Numbered from the stretch's first letter, positions 7,481 to 16,428 are shown. The stretch: DNA of 25,231 bases from a bacterium (GCA_027062325.1 JAMOTN010000017.1:1-25231); one strand, 5' to 3'. The notes: generated from the letters alone by a model not told the origin. Numbers and translations: made by a program.

Positions 7481-8782
7481 TTATATAGCTTTTAATCTTT
7501 CCTCCTGACTCACAATGTTTGTAATTCTGACACCAAAGTTCTCATCTATGACAACAACCTCTCCCTTAGCTATCAATTTGTCGTTAACGTATATATCAAC
7601 ACTTTCTCCTGCAAGTTTATCCAACTCAACTATGCTACCAACACTCATCTCAAGTATATCTCTTATTCTCAAGCGAGCCCTACCTATTTCAACTTTTAGT
7701 TCTAATGGAACATCTAAAAGTATTTCAAGATTTGCAGGAACTTTTACAACTTCTCCCCTATCAAGCTCCGCAAAGTCAGCTTTTGCAACCTCAGTCGAAG
7801 CTATCTTATTACCACCAGTAACAACCATGGGATCTGCTGAACGAGATATAGCTGATTCAGAAGCACCGCCTGCTGCTCCAGTAGTTGACCGAACAGAACT
7901 TGTAGGGGTGGAAGCTGAAGTAGAGGTAGAAGCAGCCGCTCCTCCACCGTCTCCAAGGACATCTTGAAGTAAACTTTCAATTTCAGCCTGCAAATCCGAA
8001 CCACTGGAACTCGCGTCTCCAGAAGAAGTACTTGTGTCTCCAGCTGAACCTCCAGAATCACCTCCTGAGGAGGTATCGCCACCAACCCCCGATAGCAACT
8101 TATCTATCTCATCCTGTGAAGCCATATCACTTCCTCCTGTCTGCTCTCCAACCTGAGTCTCTTCAATTCCAGCATCTGCAGCACTACCAGTAGTAGTTCC
8201 CGTTCTTATTTGATCAGCTACCTCTACAGGTATAAGTATAAGAATGTAACTTGAAATTTTTTCGTTGATTTTATAACTGTACTTAACAACAACAATAGAT
8301 GAGGGGATCTCTAATTCTAACTCACTTCCTTCTCGTATGGATATATCTTTAACTTCAATTGGGCTTATCTCTACAAAGTTTCCAAACACTTGAGCAAGCG
8401 CATCATTCAACCAACCTGAAGCCCATCTCTTTATAACTTCTCTGAAAGAGTTGTAGTGAATATCTTCAAATACTTCAATGGGAGTATCTCCATCTCCACC
8501 CAGCAAAATGTCCACCAAAACTTTAGCAGCACTTTTAGGAAATGCAAAGTATATAAATCCATTTGGACCTTTAGAAAACTTAGCTTTAACTACAACATAC
8601 TCCGACTCTTCTCCAACAGCTGAAGCAAGTTGTGAAAAATCCTGAGCCATTGCAGTTTCTAAGCCTGTAAATTCAAATTCAGGATGATTAACTACTTCAG
8701 CCAGTGCATCAAATGCTCCCTCAAAGGTTTTCCCAACAAACATGTAATCATCTGAAAGCTTTTGCAGAGCTCCTATATCCAT
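7481..8782 (-). CDS. fliY: Flagellar motor switch phosphatase FliY (CheC-like plus FliN domain)
   Basis: FliY forms part of the cytoplasmic C-ring and, in Bacillus, also dephosphorylates CheY-P. The 433-residue product has an N-terminal CheC-like domain (about 5-195), a low-complexity linker rich in Gly, Ser, Thr and Ala (about 195-320) and a C-terminal FliN/SpoA domain (about 345-430, LEILLDVPLELKVEIGRARL onward). The first CheC active site fits D-x3-E-x2-N (D25, E29, N32); the equivalent second site is N111, E115, K118 and looks degenerate. The linker holds SQDEIDKLLSGV (222-233), nearly the N-terminal CheY-P-docking peptide of FliM, and a related QAEIESLLQDVL (265-276). GAGGGG precedes the ATG. 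Gene order fliM-fliY is normal. Confidence 0.95.
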   Translation of the reverse strand: MDIGALQKLSDDYMFVGKTFEGAFDALAEVVNHPEFEFTGLETAMAQDFSQLASAVGEESEYVVVKAKFSKGPNGFIYFAFPKSAAKVLVDILLGGDGDTPIEVFEDIHYNSFREVIKRWASGWLNDALAQVFGNFVEISPIEVKDISIREGSELELEIPSSIVVVKYSYKINEKISSYILILIPVEVADQIRTGTTTGSAADAGIEETQVGEQTGGSDMASQDEIDKLLSGVGGDTSSGGDSGGSAGDTSTSSGDASSSGSDLQAEIESLLQDVLGDGGGAAASTSTSASTPTSSVRSTTGAAGGASESAISRSADPMVVTGGNKIASTEVAKADFAELDRGEVVKVPANLEILLDVPLELKVEIGRARLRIRDILEMSVGSIVELDKLAGESVDIYVNDKLIAKGEVVVIDENFGVRITNIVSQEERLKAI

Positions 8783-8832
8783 CTCTATCCCCTCACTGAA
8801 AATTTATATATTCAAACAACCCAAACTCTTCT

Positions 8833-9930
8833 CTAAACTCCTCCCTCACTTACCTCCTCTATCAATCTCTTCGGCAAAGATGTAATCTTAATTCCATAAA
8901 ATTTACCAACTTTTCCAATAGCCGCCTTCATTTTCTTGACACCATTAATTTCCACATCAATATCTTCTCCCACACGTCTTTTCAAAACTATTACGTCCCC
9001 CTCTTTCAACATCAAAACCTCTTTCAAAGTCGGATAGCTTTCCCCTAAAATTGCCCTTATTTCAACCATTGTATCCAAAGTGTAACTCTCTAAAGCCTGC
9101 AAGTCCTGAATCGACATTGCCTGTGCTGTAGAAGAGTAGAAATATTGGGCAGAGAGCTTATCCATTATGGGCTCTAAAACTATGTGAGGAATACATATTG
9201 AAAACAATCCCTCTATATCAAGCATTTTAGCAGCAAACGACACAACCAAAACCATATCATTTGCTGGAATTATGTGGGCAAACTGTGGATTGTATTCCAA
9301 AGTATCTATTTGCGGTGATATCTTAACTACACCGCTCCATGCCTCTTTAAGATGTTCAAAGAAAATTTTGGCTATTCTTTTGGCTACAGGTTCCTCAAGT
9401 GAAGTAAGAGGCCTCTTTTCCACTAGAACAGTTCCCGGTCCTCCCAGCAATCTGTCCATGACAGCAAACGTTATCTCCAGAGATATTTGAAGAATAGCGC
9501 TTCCAGAAAGCATACCTCCAACAGTATGTATGACCAGCAATGTTGGCGACGGCACCGTATTTAAAAACTCTCCAAAAGTCATCTGCTCAACACTTGCAAC
9601 CGAAATCTTAACCACAGTTCTCAAAATTGTTGAAAGACTGGTAGAAAGTGTACGTGCAAAGTTTTCGTGAATTTTTCTAAGAGTCCTTAAGTGTTCTTTT
9701 GCAAATTTATCAGGTCTTTTAAAATCATACGGTTTTATCTTCGGCTTTTTCCCTTCTGGACGCTTATGTTGAAAAATTATTTTTAGCTCTTCTTCATCAA
9801 AAATTGGGGCAGCAGGTTTTTCCTCTTTTTTTTCCTCAACTTCAGATAAGTCAATTTCTCCTTTAGCAGCAGCTTCTATAAGCTTATCTATGTCTTCTTG
9901 CCCCAGAATTTTTTGGAGTTCTTCGTCCAT
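8833..9930 (-). CDS. fliM: Flagellar motor switch protein FliM
   Basis: FliM is the middle C-ring protein that binds CheY-P and reverses flagellar rotation. The 365-residue product has the N-terminal docking peptide GQEDIDKLIEA at 10-20, an acidic Glu/Lys-rich connector to about residue 75, the conserved PYDFKRPDKF entry to the CheC-like middle domain, the middle domain itself (about 80-275, with a GPGTVLVEKRPLTSLE loop) and the C-terminal FliN-like SpoA domain (about 285-355). The length is slightly above the usual 330. A GGGAGG site precedes the ATG by 5 bases. It lies 45 bases after fliL and 50 bases before fliY. Confidence 0.97.
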   Translation of the reverse strand: MDEELQKILGQEDIDKLIEAAAKGEIDLSEVEEKKEEKPAAPIFDEEELKIIFQHKRPEGKKPKIKPYDFKRPDKFAKEHLRTLRKIHENFARTLSTSLSTILRTVVKISVASVEQMTFGEFLNTVPSPTLLVIHTVGGMLSGSAILQISLEITFAVMDRLLGGPGTVLVEKRPLTSLEEPVAKRIAKIFFEHLKEAWSGVVKISPQIDTLEYNPQFAHIIPANDMVLVVSFAAKMLDIEGLFSICIPHIVLEPIMDKLSAQYFYSSTAQAMSIQDLQALESYTLDTMVEIRAILGESYPTLKEVLMLKEGDVIVLKRRVGEDIDVEINGVKKMKAAIGKVGKFYGIKITSLPKRLIEEVSEGGV

Positions 9931-9975
9931 ATTTACCTCCCTTTAAAAGACTGAGCTAAAAATGGCTGCTCATCA

Positions 9976-10515
9976 CTATGCAAACGTTACAAGGAAGTCA
10001 AAGAAGTTAACCTTCACCACTTTTCTATACTTAGGTTTTCCTAACCCCAAAAACCCTCTATCAGGAGGAACATGCTTTTTTAAGTAACTATTTATAACCT
10101 TTTTTATCGTTTCCTGAAGTTTTCCTGACGCAAAATCTTTTTTTATTCTATCCCCATCATAAGAAGCGATGACTCTCTGAACCATGTCTCTGAAACGTGC
10201 TTCGTTATCAGTAAAGTACTGAACAAGATACGGATCGTTAACCTCAAACTGTAAACTGAACTTTGCTATCATTCCTTGAGTTGCAACAGGTACCAAGAAC
10301 TCCTTTGAGAAGTCAAACTTAGCAACACTTACATCTTCACCTCTCTTCTTGGCCTCTTCAAGCATATTCGCTTTCTCCTGCATAGTCTGATAAACCTTAA
10401 TCGACACCACTGCTGTTATAAACACCAGTGTAAGTACACCTATTAACAATATCAGGATCTTTTTTAGCCCACCACCACTCTCCTGCTCTTGCTGCTGTTT
10501 CTCCTCTTCAGGCAT
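9976..10515 (-). CDS. fliL: Flagellar basal-body protein FliL
   Basis: FliL is a single-span inner-membrane protein that surrounds the stator and supports torque. The 179-residue product begins with a Gln/Glu-rich cytoplasmic tail, then one membrane helix at about 19-42 (ILILLIGVLTLVFITAVVS), a short coiled segment and a periplasmic domain. That domain shows the family's pattern MIAKFSLQFEVND near 82-94 and FRDMVQRVIASYDGDRIK near 107-124. A strong AAGGAGGGG ribosome site lies five bases before the ATG. It sits between motB and fliM, the standard order in FliY-type flagellar operons. Confidence 0.93.
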   Translation of the reverse strand: MPEEEKQQQEQESGGGLKKILILLIGVLTLVFITAVVSIKVYQTMQEKANMLEEAKKRGEDVSVAKFDFSKEFLVPVATQGMIAKFSLQFEVNDPYLVQYFTDNEARFRDMVQRVIASYDGDRIKKDFASGKLQETIKKVINSYLKKHVPPDRGFLGLGKPKYRKVVKVNFFDFLVTFA

Positions 10516-10587
10516 AACGACCCCTCCTTATCAATTAAAATCGGCAAAATAGTTAATATTTATTACTCCACTAAAATTACTATTAGT

Positions 10588-11859
10588 TCACTCCTTCTTA
10601 GGAGGAGAAACTTTGTGTTTTAACTTAGAATTTTTAACTTTAGATTTTTTTTCAGTATTAACACTAACTCCGGGAACGTTTTTACCAAATATCAGGTATA
10701 TATCAACTCGTCTATTTTTAGCCCTTCCTTCTGGAGTATCGTTGCTTGCAATAGGATGCCATTTACCGTATCCTGCCGCTGACATACGGCGAGGATCAAT
10801 TTTTGATACAGATAGCATATACCTCAAAACGCTTGTAGCCCTTGCAACAGACAACTCCCAGTTAGTCGGATACTTTTTCCTAAGTCGCGGAGAGATTGGA
10901 ACATTGTCAGTGTGTCCCTCAACGCGGATAGTACAAGGCAACTTTTCAATAGCCTGAGCAACTGCTTTCAAAATTTTCTTTGCCATAGGCTTTAAAGTGG
11001 CGCTACCCGAATCAAAAAGCACCCTATTTTTAAAACGAATCAGAATCCCTTTCTGTTCTCCTTCTTTATACTTTACAATCTTCACCTCAACATCCTTTGG
11101 AACTTTTAAACCTTCATTTTTAAGCATTTCTTCCAACTTTTTTTTGAGCTTTTCGCGCTCAGCTGCAGCCTTCTTTAACTTTTCATATTCGCTCTCTGTC
11201 AAGACAATCTGCTTATGCTCTCGAGCAACCCCTTCTTCTCCCTCCGAAACTTGCATCTCTTCCCTTTCTCTTTTTACCCTTCTAACTTCAAACTCTTCAT
11301 GCTGTTCCATTTTCTGAACAGAAGCAAGCCATTTCAACTCACTTTCGGTCTGTACCTCTCCCTGATGACCACCTTCCCCCACTTGTGCTCTGAACTTCAA
11401 AACCTCCTCAATTTTACTGCGCGATGAACTTTCTCCACGCTGCCCTTTTTTCTTGTATTTGAAAAACGCTAGCTTCTTTATTATCTCCTGCTTTATATCA
11501 GGTTCCTCCTCCGTAACAATTCCAACAACATTGGGACGCTTCTTTTTAACCCTTTTCTTATCTTCAGGATTTTTTATATCCTCCTCCATCATCCTTCCAT
11601 AATCACGACGAGTCTCTGCTTTTCTTCTCTTAGCAAATGCTCCAGCCCCTGGAGGAGCAACTGACGTACCACCAAACAAACCAAAAGCTCCTTGGAAAGA
11701 GGCTATCAATTTCATAAACTTATCACTTGCTATATTTGAAAATGCAAACAGTAGAACGAAGAAACACAAAATCAACGTCATCATGTCTGCAAAAGTTGAC
11801 ATCCAAGCTGGAGCGCCTTCTCCGCCACCCTCATCACACTTACACTTCTTATCCGCCAT
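10588..11859 (-). CDS. motB: Flagellar stator protein MotB with an expanded linker
   Basis: MotB pairs with MotA as the ion-driven stator and anchors it to peptidoglycan. The N terminus GAPAWMSTFADMMTLILCFF contains the proton-accepting Asp (D25) at the base of the single membrane helix. The OmpA-like peptidoglycan domain lies at about 275-385 (VLFDSGSATL, VEGHTDNVPI, ELSVARA, GYGKWHPI, NRRVDIYL). The protein is 423 residues against a usual 250-310. The excess is a highly charged Lys/Glu/Arg-rich linker of about 200 residues (roughly 70-275) between membrane and OmpA domain, plus a basic C-terminal tail of about 30 residues. No frameshift is evident. The start lies one base after the motA stop, with AGGAGGAG ahead of it. 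Confidence 0.95.
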   Translation of the reverse strand: MADKKCKCDEGGGEGAPAWMSTFADMMTLILCFFVLLFAFSNIASDKFMKLIASFQGAFGLFGGTSVAPPGAGAFAKRRKAETRRDYGRMMEEDIKNPEDKKRVKKKRPNVVGIVTEEEPDIKQEIIKKLAFFKYKKKGQRGESSSRSKIEEVLKFRAQVGEGGHQGEVQTESELKWLASVQKMEQHEEFEVRRVKREREEMQVSEGEEGVAREHKQIVLTESEYEKLKKAAAEREKLKKKLEEMLKNEGLKVPKDVEVKIVKYKEGEQKGILIRFKNRVLFDSGSATLKPMAKKILKAVAQAIEKLPCTIRVEGHTDNVPISPRLRKKYPTNWELSVARATSVLRYMLSVSKIDPRRMSAAGYGKWHPIASNDTPEGRAKNRRVDIYLIFGKNVPGVSVNTEKKSKVKNSKLKHKVSPPKKE

Positions 11860-11860
11860 A

Positions 11861-12631
11861 CTACTCCTCCTGCCCTTCCTCTAAGGTTGCACGTACCTCT
11901 GGATCAAGGTACGGTTTCAACTTGGACTCTATAGCAGCAGGACTTTCTCCAGAAGCCAGCGACACTAATCCTATTACAATCATGTTTTTACACGTTATCT
12001 CTTTTTTTGAAAGCTCCTCAAGCTTAGCTGCAATAGGTCCTGCAAACACGTTGGCAATTATAGCTCCATACAAAGTTGTAATCATTGCAACCGCCATTGC
12101 AGGTCCCAACGATGATGGATCCGACAACTGCCCAAGCATGATGATCAGACCAACCAATGTTCCAATCATTCCAAATGCCGGTCCAAAGTAAGCCCACTGA
12201 TCAAGCATCTTTTTACCAGCTTTGTGACGCTCTTCCATCTGCTCCACTTCAGTCTCAAGAACCTCTTTTAATACATCAACGTCAACACCCATCATCATTG
12301 TTTCAACACCACGTTTAATTAGAGGATCCTTTATATTTGGAATCTCACTTTCCAAAGCCATCATTCCCTCTTTCCTAGCCTTGTTTGCTAACTCCAATAT
12401 GACATTCATAACTTCAAGTGGATCATCTTCCGGCTTTTTAAAAGCCTTTCCAATTACTTTGGGAAGTTTTTTAAAATCCTCCATAACAAAGCTTGCAAAC
12501 GTAACTCCCAAACTCCCAACAACCGTAATGAGGAAAGATGGAATGTCAATAAATGCCCCAAGGTTACCAGCCATTCCCATCAAAATTGCTACTGTAGCTA
12601 CTCCAATCCCTGCAACACTAGCTATTTCCAA
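11861..12631 (-). CDS. motA: Flagellar stator protein MotA
   Basis: MotA is the four-helix inner-membrane stator subunit that turns ion flow through MotAB into torque on FliG. The 256-residue product has TM1 at about 4-24 and TM2 at about 32-52, a cytoplasmic loop of about 95 residues (LANKARKEGMMALESEIPNI, the region of the charged contacts with FliG), TM3 near 146-170 (WAYFGPAFGMIGTLVGLI) and TM4 near 180-203 (LYGAIIANVFAGPIAAKLE). The conserved prolines of TM3 and TM4 are present. The start codon is TTG, chosen because AAGGAGGG lies at ideal spacing and the family N terminus follows. It is tightly coupled to motB (one-base gap). Confidence 0.96.
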   Translation of the reverse strand: MEIASVAGIGVATVAILMGMAGNLGAFIDIPSFLITVVGSLGVTFASFVMEDFKKLPKVIGKAFKKPEDDPLEVMNVILELANKARKEGMMALESEIPNIKDPLIKRGVETMMMGVDVDVLKEVLETEVEQMEERHKAGKKMLDQWAYFGPAFGMIGTLVGLIIMLGQLSDPSSLGPAMAVAMITTLYGAIIANVFAGPIAAKLEELSKKEITCKNMIVIGLVSLASGESPAAIESKLKPYLDPEVRATLEEGQEE

Positions 12632-12690
12632 TCTATCTCCCTCCTTTATTCACATTTTTATTCCTTTCAACAACTAACCAACTTCAAGCA

Positions 12691-12948
12691 TCACTCTATC
12701 TCTTCCACAAGCAAACCCTCTTTTTCAAATTTTTCACGTTCACAATCCTTCCACAACATACCCTTTGACATAAAAACCTTAGCATACCAAGTGGTTATCA
12801 TTTCCGCAATCTCTTCAGGTGCCTCCTTAACTCTTATTTTAGAACCGTCAACAAGAGTAACAACAGTATCGGGAACAGCCTCAACATACTTTATAAGGGA
12901 AACGTTTATCATTAACTTAGTCCCGTTTACTCGAGTAAGCCATATCAT
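12691..12948 (-). CDS. flbD: FlbD (FlaR) family flagellar protein
   Basis: This is a small protein of about 85 residues from the FlbD family, found just ahead of motA in FliY-type flagellar operons; its function is not well defined. It matches the family throughout the N-terminal half: MIWLTRVNG, LIKYVEAVPDTVVTLVDGSKI and VKE. The C-terminal 35 residues are less conserved and acidic. I start at the ATG at 12948, since the family begins MIxLTRxNG and a GGGGGG stretch lies 6 bases upstream. A second ATG two codons earlier abuts that stretch with no spacing, and a longer frame to 12993 would place the ribosome site inside the gene. Confidence 0.88.
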   Translation of the reverse strand: MIWLTRVNGTKLMINVSLIKYVEAVPDTVVTLVDGSKIRVKEAPEEIAEMITTWYAKVFMSKGMLWKDCEREKFEKEGLLVEEIE

Positions 12949-13002
12949 CTCCATCCCCCCAAAGCTAGTCCCCCAAAAATTTATCGGCAACACTACACCT
13001 TA

Positions 13003-15156
13003 TCAAAGCTCTTTCCACTCTCTATGAGAAAATTTAAGCTCATCAATCCACACACCATCCGGTAATTCTAAATCCTTCCACTTATCACTTTCAAAAGAAG
13101 CCGTAAAACTCATAACCTCTAATCCTTGTTGAACCGGTGGATAAGCCCTTCTCAAACCAAAATTATTTACTGAAAACTCTCTAACTTTGACATAAAACTC
13201 ATCTGCCACACTTTTATCAACAGTAAACCTAACTGTTAAATACTCAGGAGACACTTTTACACTCCTTCTTCTCGCTATCTCTCTCTCCATAAATTCAGAA
13301 AGAGCCATATTCAGTAATTTTTCAGGCACCTCAACTCTTCCACTCGTTTGAATTAAAACTTTGTAATCTTCACCAAACCTTCCACCTCTTCCAACAAGCT
13401 GTTTCAATATAGAAAATGCCTGCCAATAACTATCCAATCCCCCTACTAAAATGTCCTCAAAATCAATTATCCCCACAAAGGCTACATTTCTCACATTCAT
13501 ACCTCTGCTCACAATTTGAGTTCCGACAAGGCAGCTTCCATCACTCCTCGAAAACTCATCTAATATCTTTTCAAATTCTCCAACTCTTCTAACTCCACTA
13601 TCCACCTTGAACACATTCTCTCCAAATATGGCTCTCAATTCCCTCTCTATCCTATCAACTCCTGCTTTTACAACATCCAATTTTGAATAACACTTCGAAC
13701 ATTTCATATCAGAAGTAGCAGTATAACCACAAAAATGACACATAAATCTATTTGGCCTATAAAAAACTAAACGTGCTTTGCAAATAGGACAAACAGGAGT
13801 CGCTCCACATTTGGGACACACTACCCTGAACCACCATCCACGTCGGTTGTGCAGAATTATAGCCCGCTTTCCTTCCCTAACAACTTGCCGCAGCTCATTC
13901 TTCATTTGGTCCGAAATATTAGCAGTTGCAGTAGGAGTAAAACGCACAATCTCAACCACAGGATGTTTTTTTAAACTCTCAGTCCCAACTAAACTCAATA
14001 CTTCTTCACCCAAGCTATATTCCCTTAAGCCCAACCAAACTTCTGGGCGCGGTGTAGCTGAGGAAAGCAAAAACTTTGCATTATGTTCCCTTGCAAGCAG
14101 CCCAGCAATATAAGCAGCATCAGTATGAGGATTCTCAGAAAAATAACCAGCTTCTCCCTCTTCATCAATGCCAATTAACCCAAGATTTTCAAAAGGCAAG
14201 AACAAAGCACTTCTTGTCCCCACAACGATACAATTTTTTTTCTTCTCAACAGCTTCGAAAACCGCCCGTTTCTCTTCTGCGCTCAAAAGATAGTGAAATT
14301 TAAACACCTTTATCCCCATAGAGGCAGCTCTAGCACAAGTATTCTCAACAAGAAAACTGGTCGGTTGAAGAATAAGTGCTTGCTTATTCTTAATCACACA
14401 CTCTTCTGCCAATTTCAAAAGCAATGTAGTCTTACCACTTCCCGTTTGCATATCTAAAATACTTTTATAAGGCAACTCATTTAACAAAGACTTTTGGGGA
14501 AGGTCCGAAGCAATATTTTGCTCCACCTTATCAAACGAGTCTCCCACTTCTACGAGTTCACCAACACTAAGCAACCTATCAACTCCAGAATTTCCAATTC
14601 CCTTTTTCAAAAGAGCCAACTTATCAACAACCTCACCCACTTTAAATCCAATCTGGGTCAATATTCCTTCCTTCGCCACCTTCCAAATGGAATTTCTAAA
14701 CACTTTTAAAATCCCACACCTCAATGCTTCATACGCTTCATCTCCAAAATTTTTAACCACAGTTGAAAACTTAACGGGACGCTTTCTATAACGTTTTAGA
14801 ATATTGTCAAATCGCGTAAATATACAACTAACACCTTTTCTATTAGCAACTTCTGCAGAAGAATCTGCAATAACTTGGAGATTTTCATATCTGAACGATA
14901 AGTACTTTTTAAAAATTGCAGCAGGGTCAACCTTATAAATTCCAGCAGCCTTTATCACAGCTTTTGTTAACTCTTGTGGAATCTTTCCAATTTGAGCAAC
15001 AACAGGTTTTAATTTATAAGTAGTAAATTTATCCTCTTCTAAAACAACTCCATAGTAAAATTTTCTACCAACCTCTACCACCACTTCCGTCCCCACGGGA
15101 TAAGAGGTAGCATAGGTAAAACTACGCGCAAGTTGTATTACTGCAACTTTTCTCAC
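13003..15156 (-). CDS. priA: Primosomal helicase PriA, divergent in several helicase motifs
   Basis: PriA recognises stalled forks and reloads the replisome. The 717-residue product has the N-terminal DNA-binding region, a Walker A MQTGSGKTT (Lys at about 242), motif II as DEEGE at about 331-335 instead of the usual DEEHE, SSATP (motif III), the paired zinc sites starting CPKC at about 447 and running CPIC, CHFC, CSKC, then GTQIVSRGMN (usually GTQMIAKGHDF) and QLVGRGGR (usually QVAGRAGR). It is clearly PriA, but quite divergent. I favour the GTG at 15156, with GGAAGTGG five bases upstream; a GTG at 15177 is a possible earlier start. It lies between coaBC and flbD. Confidence 0.92.
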   Translation of the reverse strand: MRKVAVIQLARSFTYATSYPVGTEVVVEVGRKFYYGVVLEEDKFTTYKLKPVVAQIGKIPQELTKAVIKAAGIYKVDPAAIFKKYLSFRYENLQVIADSSAEVANRKGVSCIFTRFDNILKRYRKRPVKFSTVVKNFGDEAYEALRCGILKVFRNSIWKVAKEGILTQIGFKVGEVVDKLALLKKGIGNSGVDRLLSVGELVEVGDSFDKVEQNIASDLPQKSLLNELPYKSILDMQTGSGKTTLLLKLAEECVIKNKQALILQPTSFLVENTCARAASMGIKVFKFHYLLSAEEKRAVFEAVEKKKNCIVVGTRSALFLPFENLGLIGIDEEGEAGYFSENPHTDAAYIAGLLAREHNAKFLLSSATPRPEVWLGLREYSLGEEVLSLVGTESLKKHPVVEIVRFTPTATANISDQMKNELRQVVREGKRAIILHNRRGWWFRVVCPKCGATPVCPICKARLVFYRPNRFMCHFCGYTATSDMKCSKCYSKLDVVKAGVDRIERELRAIFGENVFKVDSGVRRVGEFEKILDEFSRSDGSCLVGTQIVSRGMNVRNVAFVGIIDFEDILVGGLDSYWQAFSILKQLVGRGGRFGEDYKVLIQTSGRVEVPEKLLNMALSEFMEREIARRRSVKVSPEYLTVRFTVDKSVADEFYVKVREFSVNNFGLRRAYPPVQQGLEVMSFTASFESDKWKDLELPDGVWIDELKFSHREWKEL

Positions 15157-15183
15157 AAAACCACTTCCCACACACACCTAGCA

Positions 15184-16428
15184 CTAACAAAAAAGTTTTG
15201 AAATGAGTAAATTTACCAAAAACGGAGCAAATTCAAGCTTCTCACCGTAAAACTCAAGTTCATTCTCCGCAAACAGCAGTTTAGCCACATAAGACTTTTT
15301 CTCCCCAGCTCCCATATTAGACACAATATTGGCAACAACTAAATCCATTCCTTTACTTCTCATCTTTTGTTTTGCCACATTCAAAGCCTCACTATCTATT
15401 GAATCAAGAAGTGAAAATCCCACTATGAAATCTTTTTTCCCCTTAATAGAAAACAATTCTTTCAAAACATCAACCTCAGGATACAACTCCAACTTAAATG
15501 GAAACTCAACCTCACTCTTTCTAATTTTTTTAGAATACCTTTTAGGAGTAAAATCTGAAATTGCTGCACTAGAAACGTATATCACATTTTTTTGACTATT
15601 CCTAGCACCCAACCACTCGTTCTTTACAACACTCAACATTTCCTTTGCAGTATCAACTAAAACGCTCTTCACTAACCCCAAAGGCCTACTAGTAGTAACT
15701 AAAACTGTCTCAAATCCAGCTTTAGCAAAAGCCAACGCCAACAATCGTGCAAGTTCTCCACTGGCAGAATTGGTTATAAAGCGAACTGAGTCAATGTAAG
15801 CTTTGGTCGCTCCACCACTCACTATCACTCTGTAATTTTTTATCTCTTTCAAATTTCCAAAATTTACATTAACATTCATTAACAAAAACGGTGCCAATTC
15901 TTCAGGTTCTATCATTCTCCCCCTTCCAACATCCCCACAAGCAAGCTTTCCAGTGAGACTATCGATAAATTTAATAGCCACCCCATCCTGCAACTTCAAC
16001 CTCTTCTTAACCATGGGAGCCTCTAACATGTTAGGATTAGCAGCCAAAGCACAGTATATTGGGTTATAAATCTCTTGCTTTTCAATTTTACCGGCAAACG
16101 CCACTGCAGTTGCCAAAAGCAGATTATCAGCTATGCCAGTGGTGAGTTTCATAGCAGTATTAACAGTGCAAGGAGCTATTACAAATGCATCAACATTTTT
16201 AAGTTCAAGGTGTAAAAATTTACTCTGCCACCAGTCACTTTCCGTATAACATTCAACACCTGGCCGCCAAAACAGTGGTTTTTTCACAAATTTTTCAGCA
16301 GCTGGAGTAAGTATCACATTAACCTTTGCCCATGGGGACAACAAAGAAACCAATTTAGCAGCTTTGTACGACGCACTACTTCCAGTAACCCCAAGCGTTA
16401 AGCTCTCTATTAAATTTTTACCCCTCAT
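15184..16428 (-). CDS. coaBC: Bifunctional phosphopantothenoylcysteine decarboxylase / phosphopantothenate-cysteine ligase
   Basis: CoaBC joins 4'-phosphopantothenate with cysteine and decarboxylates the product, two steps of coenzyme A synthesis. The CoaC half (about 1-180) has GVTGSSASYKA, the active-site His in FLHLEL, APCTVNT, GIADNLL, an Asn in LAANPNM (PAMNxxM in relatives) and ACGDVGRGRM with the active-site Cys. The CoaB half has VSGGATKAYIDSVRFITN, SAAISDFTP and a KK-Lys stretch. The strongly conserved SSGKMG lysine (K289 in E. coli) is a glutamate here (E225, in ASGELA). I chose the ATG at 16428 (MRGKN) because GAGG lies 6 bases upstream; a GTG at 16464 has no ribosome site. It is the second gene of the long minus-strand train. 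Confidence 0.93.
   Translation of the reverse strand: MRGKNLIESLTLGVTGSSASYKAAKLVSLLSPWAKVNVILTPAAEKFVKKPLFWRPGVECYTESDWWQSKFLHLELKNVDAFVIAPCTVNTAMKLTTGIADNLLLATAVAFAGKIEKQEIYNPIYCALAANPNMLEAPMVKKRLKLQDGVAIKFIDSLTGKLACGDVGRGRMIEPEELAPFLLMNVNVNFGNLKEIKNYRVIVSGGATKAYIDSVRFITNSASGELARLLALAFAKAGFETVLVTTSRPLGLVKSVLVDTAKEMLSVVKNEWLGARNSQKNVIYVSSAAISDFTPKRYSKKIRKSEVEFPFKLELYPEVDVLKELFSIKGKKDFIVGFSLLDSIDSEALNVAKQKMRSKGMDLVVANIVSNMGAGEKKSYVAKLLFAENELEFYGEKLEFAPFLVNLLISKLFC

Noticed and set aside
7515-7967. Long plus-strand open frame opposite the fliY linker and FliN domain
   Set aside because: It arises from the low-complexity Ser/Thr/Gly codons of fliY read backwards; its product is also low complexity.
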